NCBI GenBank assembly: GCA_964423615.1 | Contig: CAYRFQ010000022.1 | Location: 40,420-104,419, forward strand | Source: CAYRFQ01 sp964423615 | Lineage (GTDB): Bacteria; Planctomycetota; Planctomycetia; Gemmatales; Gemmataceae | Direction: 5' to 3' | Length of the DNA: 64,000 nt | Shown: piece after piece, positions 10,145 through 18,005 of the stretch | Numbering within the stretch: position 1 is the stretch's first letter | How the letters are laid out: each line of letters begins with the position of its first letter | Position numbers and translations under genes: made by a program | Notes under the pieces: model-generated | What the model saw: the letters and a program-made list of their open reading frames with translations, nothing else | What the model was told of the DNA's origin: nothing | Databases searched by the model: none

Positions 10145-10158
10145 CCGGACGCGTCCGG
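10145..10158. other. 14-bp perfect palindrome upstream of the FG-GAP gene
   Basis: CCGGACGCGTCCGG is self-complementary and lies 21 bases upstream of the FG-GAP start codon, in the gap after the metal-transport operon. It could be a protein-binding site or a hairpin without a T tract. Its role is unknown. Confidence 0.4.
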
Positions 10159-10268
10159 GGCTGTCGCGTTTGCGTTCCGGCCGTTCTGGACAACGAATTC
10201 ATTGGTGTCCCGTTTTTCCTACGAGCCAGCTTTCCCACGGGCAATGCTATTTCCCCAGGCGGAGTCGT

Positions 10269-11666
10269 TCACGACTCGTCGAGGTCTACCGTCGGAAAAT
10301 TCGGCGGAATCGTTTTCCCATGCGGATCGACATCCGATTCCTGCAGTTCCGAGGCGATTTGTTCCTGCAGTTCCGGACCAATGAAGTGTTCCATTCGCGT
10401 GGCGGGATCGTGGAGGTGATCAAGGGGTAGCGAGAAGTTTTCGTTGAGATATTTTTCCCAAAGGCGATGAGAACGAACGATGAGTTGCGCCCACTCGCGG
10501 CCCTTGGGCGTGAGGATCAGTTCGTTGCCGTTGGCCCGTTGCACCATGCCCCTATAAAGGAGCAGATGCCGGGCAACCCATCCAGGTAACCCCTTGGAGA
10601 ATTTCTCCAAGTCGGCCTGAAAGAGAGGCAGAGTGGTAAAATCCTGCTGAGCGCGTGCCTCTTCGATCTTGAAAAGCACACCCAGGATGTCTTCTTTGAC
10701 GATGCGTAGTCCGAGTCGAGCATTGCGGATGACCTTGGCCAACACGCCATGTTTCGGAGCCAAAAAAACTGCAAGGGCAAAGTGCAATCCGGCCATCACG
10801 GCGATCAAACCTGCAGTATTGGTGTTCAACATCGAAGGCCCGGCGAAGATCACCCCAAGGAGGCAGGATGTCGTCGCAACGAGTGCCGCGAGTACGAACA
10901 TTCGGATGAGTCGGTCCGTGAGCATGTAAGCACACGCTGCCGGAACGACCAACATGGCAAGGACCAGAACCGACCCCACCGCTTCGAATGCGGTGACCGT
11001 GACTCCCGCAACCATCGACATCAACAGATAGTGGATGAGCAGGACAGGGAACCCCATCGATGTAGCCAAACCTGAGTCGAAGGTAACGAGTTTCAGTTCC
11101 TTCCAGAGCAACGTTATGAAACCAATCGTCAAGACGAACATGACTACCATTGTGGGGAACGGGCGTGGGACTTCATAACCAAAGAGTTTGATGCGATAAA
11201 CAGGAATGGCTTCGAATATTCCATAGAGAACACAGTTTGTATCGAGATCGACACGGAATGTGAGCCGAGATATGAGGATAACTCCAAGAGCGAAGAACCC
11301 TGTGAACACGACTCCCATACTCGCGTCTTCCGGGACGTTCGTCAGGGTTTGTACAGTTTGAGATAAAACGGCCGTAAGTAAGCCGAATATCATTGCTCCA
11401 ACGATGATAGGCCAACCCGTAATTTGTCCGCCAATCAACACTGCCAACACAATACCCGGTAACACTCCGTGGCTAATGGCGTCCCCCAACATGCTCATTC
11501 GGCGAAGAACGAGATAACAACCCAGGAGTGCACAGGGAACAGTGCATGTGATCCCAACAATCGCACGCCAGACCATCAAATACAAATCACTCGTATTGAC
11601 CCACGCCAAAAGAACATCGGCAAACAGTAGAGCTAATGTCTTTACGATGAGAGGAATAAAGGACAT
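10269..11666 (-). CDS. Metal ABC transporter permease fused to a DtxR/MntR-like regulator domain (YtgCR-like)
   Basis: The 465-residue product has two halves. Residues 1 to about 310 form a multi-span cluster-9 permease of the ZnuB/MntB/TroC family (LLGCYLVLRRMSMLGDAISH and many hydrophobic helices). Residues from about 325 match a DtxR-type metalloregulator: a winged-helix-like region ending ELILTPKGREWA, then the metal-binding/dimerisation part with His400 and Glu404 (SHRLWE), His419, Glu426, His427 (LHDPATRMEH) and DPHGKTIP. These align with DtxR His79, Glu83, His98, Glu105, His106; the DtxR Cys102 position is Thr423. The same fusion is known as chlamydial YtgCR, where the regulator is released by cleavage. 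It is last in the operon, 145 bases after the other permease. No clear ribosome binding site precedes the ATG. Confidence 0.9.
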   Translation of the reverse strand: MSFIPLIVKTLALLFADVLLAWVNTSDLYLMVWRAIVGITCTVPCALLGCYLVLRRMSMLGDAISHGVLPGIVLAVLIGGQITGWPIIVGAMIFGLLTAVLSQTVQTLTNVPEDASMGVVFTGFFALGVILISRLTFRVDLDTNCVLYGIFEAIPVYRIKLFGYEVPRPFPTMVVMFVLTIGFITLLWKELKLVTFDSGLATSMGFPVLLIHYLLMSMVAGVTVTAFEAVGSVLVLAMLVVPAACAYMLTDRLIRMFVLAALVATTSCLLGVIFAGPSMLNTNTAGLIAVMAGLHFALAVFLAPKHGVLAKVIRNARLGLRIVKEDILGVLFKIEEARAQQDFTTLPLFQADLEKFSKGLPGWVARHLLLYRGMVQRANGNELILTPKGREWAQLIVRSHRLWEKYLNENFSLPLDHLHDPATRMEHFIGPELQEQIASELQESDVDPHGKTIPPNFPTVDLDES

Positions 11667-11811
11667 AGGCGTACTGGAATTCTTCTGGTGGGCGCAAAAG
11701 GGTGGACGAGGGAAAGACGTTTATCGGAGAAGAATTCGAAGACACCTCATCTTCAATCGTTCTCTCCAGACGGTGAGCTCTGAACAATAGGCCTCTCGAG
11801 CTCAACGAAGT

Positions 11812-12759
11812 TCATGTCAGAAACCGAAACTGCTGTTCGGGTTTCTGTTTCTGACCAGTCGTTTTTTTGTGCCGAATCGTTTCGGGCCGTCCAAAACCTG
11901 AGGCAGTCCGTCGCTGGGCCATTCGAAGCAGCAACCCCTTGCACCAGACGGTCACTCCAGAAAGAACGAAGAACCCAACTGCGACCAGGATAATTGTCGG
12001 GCCTGTCGGCATCTTGGAAACGACGCCACTGACGAGGACACCAACGACGCTCGAGACGACTCCGAAAAGCGCCGAGAGGACTAACATCCAACACAAACGT
12101 TGAGTCCAAAACCGCGCCGTAACCGCAGGAATGATGAGCAGCGCGGCCACCATCAACACGCCGACAGCCGGAAGGCCAATCACAACGTCGACAGCAATGA
12201 GTCCCATCAACAACAGATCTAACCAGTAGACCGGCAAACCTTGGGACTGGGCAAAGTCAGGATCAAAAGCAACGAGTTGGAACTCCTTGAACAACAAGAT
12301 TACAATGGCCAACGTACCGATGGAGAGCCCCGCAAGCCAAAGGACGTCCTCAAACTGCATCCCCACGGTACTGCCAAAGATATACGTGTCCAGCCCGGCA
12401 GCCTGAATATTTTTGCGGTCCTGGATCATCTGACTCAGTACCACGCCAGCGCCGAAGAACACGCTCAACACAATTGCGATGGACGAATCTTCTTTGATGC
12501 GTGTGTGCCGACGCAAGGCGGAAATGATGGCAACGCCAATGAGTCCCGTGACGAGGGCTCCCAAGAGCATCGCCGGAGTGTGTAACCTCCCCACCATCAG
12601 CACAGCGAGACAAAGCCCAGGCAATGCGGCATGAGCAAGGGCATCACCCGTGAGAGCGCGACGCCGCAGGACCGCAAAGCAGCCAATCAACCCCGAGCTC
12701 GCGCCCAGTAAGGTCACCCCGATTAATACGATGACGGTGTTATAAGTCAGTGCGATCAT
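11812..12759 (-). CDS. Metal ABC transporter permease (cluster-9 family)
   Basis: The 315-residue product is an integral membrane protein with about eight or nine hydrophobic segments and the family pattern GCFAVLRRRALTGDALAHAALPG, matching ZnuB/MntB/TroD-type permeases. It should pair with the fused permease to form a heterodimeric channel driven by the ATPase. The start codon overlaps the ATPase stop in an ATGA (12756-12759), so the two are translationally coupled. The C-terminus is a basic cytoplasmic tail (KKTTGQKQKPEQQFRFLT) not needed for transport in relatives. The metal (Mn, Fe or Zn) cannot be read from the sequence. Confidence 0.93.
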   Translation of the reverse strand: MIALTYNTVIVLIGVTLLGASSGLIGCFAVLRRRALTGDALAHAALPGLCLAVLMVGRLHTPAMLLGALVTGLIGVAIISALRRHTRIKEDSSIAIVLSVFFGAGVVLSQMIQDRKNIQAAGLDTYIFGSTVGMQFEDVLWLAGLSIGTLAIVILLFKEFQLVAFDPDFAQSQGLPVYWLDLLLMGLIAVDVVIGLPAVGVLMVAALLIIPAVTARFWTQRLCWMLVLSALFGVVSSVVGVLVSGVVSKMPTGPTIILVAVGFFVLSGVTVWCKGLLLRMAQRRTASGFGRPETIRHKKTTGQKQKPEQQFRFLT

Positions 12760-13523
12760 TGAGTTGGTTTCCTCGCCCGAATAGCTTCCCCGGCGGTTTC
12801 GAGGATGGCGAGACGACCCCCATAGGTTTTTTGTAAGTTCTGGTCATGAAAGACAGAGAGGGTCAGACCGTGGGCGATCAGCCGAACGTTCAACAGAATT
12901 ACATAATCGAAGTATTGCGACACTGTACGTAAGTCATGGTGGACAACGACGACCGTTTTTCCATTCTCGCGGAGTTCTTTGAGCAAGGAAAAAATCGTCT
13001 TCTCGGTCTTGGCGTCGACTCCGGCGAGCGGTTCATCCATGAAATAGATTTCGGCGCGTTGGGCCAAGGCTCGGGCAAGAAACGTCCGTTGTTGTTGCCC
13101 TCCCGAGAGTTGGCCGATTTGTCGTTCTCGGAATTCCTCGAGGCCGACGCGTTCGATGCACTCGTCGGCCCAGGCTTTTTCCTTTCGACCCGGCCGACGA
13201 AACCACCCCAGAGTCCCGTAGGTTCCCATCAACACGACTTCCCGAACACTTACCGGAAAGTCCCAATCGATTGATCCACGTTGAGGGACGTAACCAATCT
13301 TATTTCGCTGCTGCGAGACAGCCTTGCCGAAGATATGCACGTAACCGCTCGCCAACGGAACGAGGCCCAACATGGCCTTGAGGAGCGTACTTTTGCCGGC
13401 ACCATTGGGCCCAATCACACCCACAAGAGCGGGTTCATCGATCGTAAAATCGACGTCCCACAACGCAGGTTTGCGATGGTAGGCGACATTGAGATCGTGA
13501 ACGTCAATGATGGAGGTTGGCAT
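12756..13523 (-). CDS. Metal ABC transporter ATP-binding protein
   Basis: The 255-residue product is a complete ABC ATPase: Walker A GPNGAGKST (about residues 38-46), Q-loop in GYVPQRGSIDWDFPVSV, signature LSGGQQQR, Walker B YFMDEPLAGVD, and the H-loop in VVVHHD. The YVPQ-R-x-x-I-D-W-D-F-P wording is typical of the manganese/zinc/iron importer subgroup (ZnuC, MntB, TroB, YtgB). It lies 24 bases after the binding-protein gene and overlaps the following permease by 4 bases, which places it inside one operon. Confidence 0.96.
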   Translation of the reverse strand: MPTSIIDVHDLNVAYHRKPALWDVDFTIDEPALVGVIGPNGAGKSTLLKAMLGLVPLASGYVHIFGKAVSQQRNKIGYVPQRGSIDWDFPVSVREVVLMGTYGTLGWFRRPGRKEKAWADECIERVGLEEFRERQIGQLSGGQQQRTFLARALAQRAEIYFMDEPLAGVDAKTEKTIFSLLKELRENGKTVVVVHHDLRTVSQYFDYVILLNVRLIAHGLTLSVFHDQNLQKTYGGRLAILETAGEAIRARKPTQ

Positions 13524-13547
13524 GGTTGTTCCAGAAAGTTGGGGCTG

Positions 13548-14513
13548 CTACTTCAAGGCCTTTACGATGGTATCGACGTTATGCCTGACCATCCCAACGT
13601 AGGAACCGGATTTGCCCATCGCGTCGGAATAGAGCGTTCCGCCATTCTCGACCTTATGCCCGGCGTTTTCACAGCCCGCAATTAACGATTGCATGTTCCG
13701 TTCGTTGACTGTGTTCTCGACGAACACAGCCTTGATTTTTTTCTTCACGATGAAGTCCACCAAATCATTCACGTCCTTGAGGCTCGCTTCGGATTCGGTG
13801 CTGATGCCCTGGATTCCTCGGACGTCGATGTCGTAGGCGGCACCAAAATACCGGAACGCATCGTGTGCGGTGATGAGCACACGACGTTCTTTGGGGATGG
13901 TCTGAAGTTTATCCAACGTTTCTTGGTGGAGTTCCTCGAGTTCTTTTTGGTATGTGGTTCCGCGTTGTTTGTATTCGGCGGCGTGATCCGGGTCGTACTG
14001 AGAGAGAACTTCCTGGACAACAGCTCGGGCATCGTTCCACAAGCGAACGTCGAACCAAACGTGTGGATCGAGTCCTTGTTCCCCTTCGGTCATAATCTTG
14101 TCTTTGGGGTAATACTCTGCGACGGGAAACACCAATTTCCTTTTGGAAAGGTTGTCGAGGACGTCCGAGAGTTTTCCTTCGAGATGCAAACCGTTGTAGA
14201 AGACCAGATCGGCTTCCTCCAGCCGAGAAATGTCTCCGCTCTTGGCCTTATAGATGTGTGGATCCGATTCGTCATTCATCAGCTGGGCGACCTCGACACG
14301 ATCGCCACCCACGACTCGAACCAAGTCCGCCACCATCCCAGTCGTACAAACCACCCTGATCGGGTAAGACCCCGAGTACGTCGTCGAAAGAGAAACCGGA
14401 TCACGAGGTTCATACAGTTCAGGTTTGCTTCCGCACCCGATGCTTCCCAACACAAGCACAGTGGCAACGATTGCCAAGCCAGTCATTCGAAACGCTATTC
14501 GGAACCGAAACAT
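13548..14513 (-). CDS. Metal ABC transporter substrate-binding lipoprotein (ZnuA/TroA/YtgA family)
   Basis: The 321-residue product has a lipoprotein signal (TGLAIVATVLVLGSIGC, Cys near residue 27) and the cluster-9 binding-protein fold. Metal ligands are visible as DPHIYKAKSGD (His), LDPHVWFD (His), AHDAFRYFGAAY (His) and the acidic residue in FVENTVNER. There is no His-rich loop of the ZnuA type between the ligands, which argues mildly for Mn or Fe over Zn. The longest frame begins at a GTG at 14564; the ATG at 14513 was preferred because it starts a compact signal peptide, though no strong ribosome binding site is visible for either. It is the first gene of the four-gene importer and lies downstream of operator-like palindromes. 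Confidence 0.93.
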   Translation of the reverse strand: MFRFRIAFRMTGLAIVATVLVLGSIGCGSKPELYEPRDPVSLSTTYSGSYPIRVVCTTGMVADLVRVVGGDRVEVAQLMNDESDPHIYKAKSGDISRLEEADLVFYNGLHLEGKLSDVLDNLSKRKLVFPVAEYYPKDKIMTEGEQGLDPHVWFDVRLWNDARAVVQEVLSQYDPDHAAEYKQRGTTYQKELEELHQETLDKLQTIPKERRVLITAHDAFRYFGAAYDIDVRGIQGISTESEASLKDVNDLVDFIVKKKIKAVFVENTVNERNMQSLIAGCENAGHKVENGGTLYSDAMGKSGSYVGMVRHNVDTIVKALK

Positions 14514-14573
14514 GGGAAAATCTCGTGTGTTCTTTCGGGGAGAGTCGTCATCGAACCAGCTCACACTATGTCC

Positions 14574-14626
14574 ATTTTAGCCTCCCATGTTAGGCTTGGC
14601 TACCCAAAAAAGTAAGGCTTGCCTAA
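14574..14626 (-). promoter_or_regulatory. Tandem DtxR/MntR-type operator-like palindromes and -10 candidate of the metal-import operon
   Basis: Two related sites sit 77-113 bases upstream of the binding-protein start. Site 1 (14613-14626) reads TAAGGCTTGCCTAA, with AGGC/GCCT arms; site 2 (14590-14604) reads TTAGGCTTGGCTACC. Both resemble the TTAGGTTAGCCTAA-type boxes of DtxR/IdeR/MntR regulators. On the minus strand a TAAAAT hexamer (14574-14579) lies just downstream and could be the -10 element, so a bound regulator would cover the -35 region. The match to a regulator domain encoded four genes downstream makes autoregulation by metal likely, but it is inferred. Confidence 0.6.
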
Positions 14627-14800
14627 CTCGGTCCCCTTTGAAGAAAACGGACCGGAAGTGTCCTCGGAAAAATCCGAGATATTGGATTTTTTTCGACCTG
14701 TTAGCCGAATGGGAAAGGAGCAGAACCAAGAAAGGCGAGCGGCCATGCCAACGAAGGAAATGAATTGGAAACCTTCGCTGGCACGGATTCGTCTGCAAAT

Positions 14801-16057
14801 CTATTTCGCACTGGTCTCGAGATATGGAAAGACGTAGAGGTTACGGAAACTCAAATCCGTTGTTGGATCATGCCCTTGGATGCTGATGCATCCCGCGTCG
14901 AGGCAGCATCCTCTTCTGGGATTCTCGTCCAGAGGTCGGTGGTCGATGAACTCGGCCACCTGGATGCCGTCGACCCAGGTCGCCAAATGATTCCCGTGAG
15001 CGATTACCGTCATCGTGAACCATTCGTTATCTTTCGAGACGACTTTCCGAGCTGGCATGCGGCGATAGAGCCCGCCAGTGCCATAATCGACTGCTTCAGA
15101 CTTGACAATAAGAGCCTTAGTTGGCTTGCGGGTTTCGGGATCGTGTTGTTGGAGCTTGTACGCTTTTGCCGTTCCAGGAGTCGATTGATTTCGAATTTGG
15201 GCTTCGTAGCCGGCCCAATACTCACCGGGGACTGCGCGAAAAAAGATTCCGCTGTTGAGATGCATTCCGTTGCTGATGCACTGGAGCTGAAGAACGAAGT
15301 CTTTATATTTCCCGACCGTCTGGATATCCCCACCGCCATTCTTGACGTTCAACCACCCTTCCTCGGTCACGGTGTACCTCGATTTACCTCGCGGGTGGAC
15401 TTTCCATCCTTGCAGATCCTTACCGTTGAAGATGGATTTTCCGTCGATCGGTTTGAGCTTCAAATTGCGGATTTTCAAAGGCTCGCCTCCGAGTCCTTTC
15501 AAAGTGATGGTCAACGGAGGATTCGTCACGGTCAACATTTCCGTGTAAGTATCAGCTTTTTTCTTGTCCCGCACGGGGATTTTGAGAGTCATTACGTAGG
15601 CTTTTTTCTTGGCCGAGTATTTACACTGGATGTGCGTTTGTACCCATCCTTTTTGGGGAGCATCGGTTTCGCCAATGAGGGCCGAGAAGACGGTGCTTCC
15701 TTTGGCATTCCCGATGTAGAGACCTCCGCGAGGGTTATTGTTGTACCACTCGACGGTCAGGTCGAATTGGTGAAACTTGGTGTTGTGCATGGCAACGGCA
15801 GGAACGGTTTGCGGATAGGCTTTCTTCCCACCCTTTTTGGGCTTGGCGTCTTTTTCATTACCAGCGAGAATGAGAACACCTTGTTTGACTTTGACGTCTC
15901 CTTTGGTGGTCCAACCGTAGGACGTTTTGCCGTCGAAAAGGAGAAGCCATCCGTTGGCAGCTTCTTCCTTGGAAAGTTGGTTGTGTTGGGCACCCGCCAA
16001 GGCTGGGAGGGTCGCCAGCGCGAGGGAACCTATCAACAACGTCATCGAACTTCGCAT
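14801..16057 (-). CDS. Secreted protein with two DUF1080 (3-keto-disaccharide hydrolase-like) domains
   Basis: The 418-residue product starts with a Sec signal peptide (SSMTLLIGSLALATLPALAGA). Two copies of the DUF1080/LamG-like jelly roll follow: about residues 30-205 (W-L-L-L-F-D-G-K-T-S-Y-G-W) and about 215-415 (SIFNGKDLQGWKVH, then NSGIFFRAVPGEYWAGYEAQI). In the second copy the family pattern runs through GTGGLYRRMPARK, NEWFTMTVIAHGNHLATWVDG and HRPLDENPRRGCCLDAGCISIQGHDP. Family members act on oligosaccharides or 3-keto sugars, and planctomycetes have many. The GGAG 10 bases upstream of 16057 supports the start. It is on the same strand as the metal operon but upstream of its operator, so it is probably independent. 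Confidence 0.9.
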   Translation of the reverse strand: MRSSMTLLIGSLALATLPALAGAQHNQLSKEEAANGWLLLFDGKTSYGWTTKGDVKVKQGVLILAGNEKDAKPKKGGKKAYPQTVPAVAMHNTKFHQFDLTVEWYNNNPRGGLYIGNAKGSTVFSALIGETDAPQKGWVQTHIQCKYSAKKKAYVMTLKIPVRDKKKADTYTEMLTVTNPPLTITLKGLGGEPLKIRNLKLKPIDGKSIFNGKDLQGWKVHPRGKSRYTVTEEGWLNVKNGGGDIQTVGKYKDFVLQLQCISNGMHLNSGIFFRAVPGEYWAGYEAQIRNQSTPGTAKAYKLQQHDPETRKPTKALIVKSEAVDYGTGGLYRRMPARKVVSKDNEWFTMTVIAHGNHLATWVDGIQVAEFIDHRPLDENPRRGCCLDAGCISIQGHDPTTDLSFRNLYVFPYLETSAK

Positions 16058-16602
16058 GGTGTGAGTACTCCAGTGAAACGTAACGAATGCGATTTCGTGT
16101 TAGTCACAGCTATCGGAGTATCTTGACAACTATCGAACGCAAGGCAAGAGAATTGTGGAAAACAAGGAGAAAGGTGAGGGTAGAAAGGAAAGCGCAAATA
16201 TAGACCGGACCCCCTCGCGGGGGCCCGGAATCCAAGCGTACCTTCGGGTCCCGTCCATCCCTTCAGTCACTTGGAAGCCTTAATCCGCCCCCCCTCGGGC
16301 GGTTAAGAGCCTGCATACAATGCCATCCATATATCTATGAAAGACAAGGTCCAAAGTCATTGATGATTCCTACATCAATATATCATGACAGACTCATCGC
16401 TGACATTCAACATTAGATCATATTGTCAGAAGGGGCAAACGAATTTACCAGAAATCAATAAAAAATGAGTTATGCCGATAGCACTCCACAACTGGGCTGG
16501 TTCCTTTCCCCAAACGCAAGACATCACTATTAGAATTCCAAATCGTGACCCAGTGAGGTGTTGTGGATATTGTATGTTGCTTCCGAACGAATGGAGTTGT
16601 TC
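16058..16602. other. Intergenic stretch between divergent DUF1080 and sulfotransferase genes
   Basis: About 545 bases without a gene. It contains two GC-rich hairpins (16205-16228 and 16279-16307, separate entry) and an AT-rich segment from about 16320 to 16560, which is lower in GC than the surroundings and probably carries the sulfotransferase promoter. Confidence 0.5.
16205..16307. other. Pair of GC-rich hairpins, possible structured RNA or terminator pair
   Basis: Hairpin 1 has CCGG plus CCCCC (16205-16214) pairing with GGGGG and CCGG (16219-16228). Hairpin 2 has CTTAATCCGCCC (16279-16290) pairing with GGGCGGTTAAG (16297-16307) with one bulged T. No T tract follows either on + or -. They lie between divergent genes, where terminators are not expected. 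Confidence 0.4.
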
Positions 16603-17481
16603 ATGTGCCGTTTATTGATCTACACAGTCCATAAAGCCGCCTCGACTTTCCTCCATCAGATAACGTCAAAACTGAGCCGTGAGTTTTCTTTCGATTACTA
16701 TTCGATTCATCATGATCAATATTACGCTGAGATCAAAACAGGCTCGTGGCGTGAATTCCTGAAAACCCATTCGCGGCCTGGAACAGGGTTCGGACCGATT
16801 CGAGCTGGTGCTGCCGATCCGTGTTTTCCCGATGATCTTGCCACCTATACAGTGGTTTTGCACCTTCGAGACCCACGAGACGTCTTAACTTCCCTCTACT
16901 TTTCACAGACTTACAGTCACCCCAGAAAAGAAGGCCGGTTCAACCCGACCGATGTACAAAGAAGCGCATGGGAAAACCAAGGAGTTGATTCGTTCGTGCT
17001 CCAAATGGCACCCCTATTCCAGCGTAGATATCAAGAGTTATGCACCCACTTACTTGGCAAGTCGAATGTGGTGCTGGTTAAGTACGAAGACTTAGTACTG
17101 AGATATCAATTATGGCTCGAGCAGATTTTTCAACCATTCGTAGAATTTCCTGTGAGAGAGCAAACACGTCTTGGCTTATGGCGTTATCAGAAAAAGTTAG
17201 TGCAAATCCAAACAGAACTCTATGAAGCTCACCGGAATGATTTCTATTGTTCCAAAGAAGATATAACCCAACATAAGCGACAGATTACACCGGGAGATCA
17301 CCGACGAAAACTACAGACCTCTACTATCCGTTATTTGAATGAGTTGTTCGAGACAGAGTTAAAACTACTGGGCTATGCGGACGAGAACTGGAAAACTCAA
17401 CATGGCGGCGTATCGGTGGAATCATCTGCTGGAAATAAAACGCACTCGAGGCCTTCGTGGGGCTGTGGGGCATTTGGATGA
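16603..17481 (+). CDS. Sulfotransferase-family protein
   Basis: The 292-residue product starts with the PAPS 5'-phosphosulfate loop in YTVHKAASTFLHQ (residues 7-19) and has the 3'-phosphate motif VLHLRDPRDVLTSLYFSQ near residue 90. This is the P-loop-like fold of cytosolic sulfotransferases, which move a sulfate group from PAPS to a hydroxyl or amine. The later YEDL motif (KYEDLVLRY) is also typical. The acceptor cannot be predicted; bacterial members often sulfate cell-surface glycans. The start was set at 16603 because GGAG (16593-16596) precedes it by 6 bases; the longest frame begins with GTG at 16558. The last 20 residues are low in family character and may reflect a frame change near 17400. 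Base composition is lower in GC than the neighbours. Confidence 0.82.
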   Translation: MCRLLIYTVHKAASTFLHQITSKLSREFSFDYYSIHHDQYYAEIKTGSWREFLKTHSRPGTGFGPIRAGAADPCFPDDLATYTVVLHLRDPRDVLTSLYFSQTYSHPRKEGRFNPTDVQRSAWENQGVDSFVLQMAPLFQRRYQELCTHLLGKSNVVLVKYEDLVLRYQLWLEQIFQPFVEFPVREQTRLGLWRYQKKLVQIQTELYEAHRNDFYCSKEDITQHKRQITPGDHRRKLQTSTIRYLNELFETELKLLGYADENWKTQHGGVSVESSAGNKTHSRPSWGCGAFG

Positions 17482-17950
17482 GTTGCTGGGCACCAAAAGC
17501 ACTCACAAGCCATTCAAGACTCTTATCGAGAAGGTGAATTGGGTTGCTACGCCGTCTTAGTAGAGGAAGCATCCGGAGCCAGACCGACGATTCGGGAGAA
17601 CGTGCTATTGCAGAGTCGGCCTGGAGATGCAAGTCAGTCCGGACAACCCTCTAACCGTCAAAGCTTCCGCAGTGGGGAGAAGGACTCTTCCCAACGCAAA
17701 ACGCCAGGGAAGAGCGAAAAGAAGGTGCTCACAGCGATTTCGGGTTGTTCCCAGAGAAATTCAGCTCGGCGCAACGCTTGCTAGCTCGGAAAGAGGCCGT
17801 TTCTCGGCGACTCGAAGCCCAATGGCGACTGTTCCGAAAGAGTAAGGTGACCGACTGGAAAGAAGGAAAGGCGTGAGTCGAGATCGCTAAGCTTGTATCA
17901 TCCCAAGTAGAAAACTTGGCATACGTCCAGACGAGGAGAGAGATGGGAGT
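17482..17950. other. Stretch after the sulfotransferase gene
   Basis: No intact gene. A possible gene remnant occupies 17655-17876 (separate entry). The alternative frame 17375-17560 (LRGAVGHLDELLGTKSTHKP) overlaps the sulfotransferase end and may be a shifted continuation of it; I could not decide. Confidence 0.4.
17655..17876 (+). pseudogene. Possible gene remnant, start codon missing
   Basis: A 73-codon open stretch without an ATG has protein-like composition, including PEKFSSAQRLLARKEAVSRR and LEAQWRLFRKSKVTDWKEG before a TGA at 17874. The same frame is also readable upstream of a TAA at 17652-17654 (DDSGERAIAESAWR), so the two parts may be one gene interrupted by a stop. I do not recognise the family. 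The evidence is only composition and continuity. Confidence 0.25.
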
Positions 17951-17997
17951 CGACCGCTTTGTTTCCTGTCCTTATGGTGATGGAAACAAAGCGGTCG
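17951..17997. terminator. 16-bp perfect hairpin between convergent genes
   Basis: CGACCGCTTTGTTTCC (17951-17966) and its exact complement (17982-17997) enclose a 15-base loop. The element lies just beyond the stop of the minus-strand coiled-coil gene (18006). No T tract follows, so it may be a factor-dependent terminator or an RNA-stabilising stem. Confidence 0.6.
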
Positions 17998-18005
17998 GAA
18001 AGACG

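Noticed and set aside
14765..16126. 453-residue plus-strand frame opposite the DUF1080 gene
   Set aside because: The minus strand has a signal peptide and two DUF1080 domains; the plus-strand translation has none.
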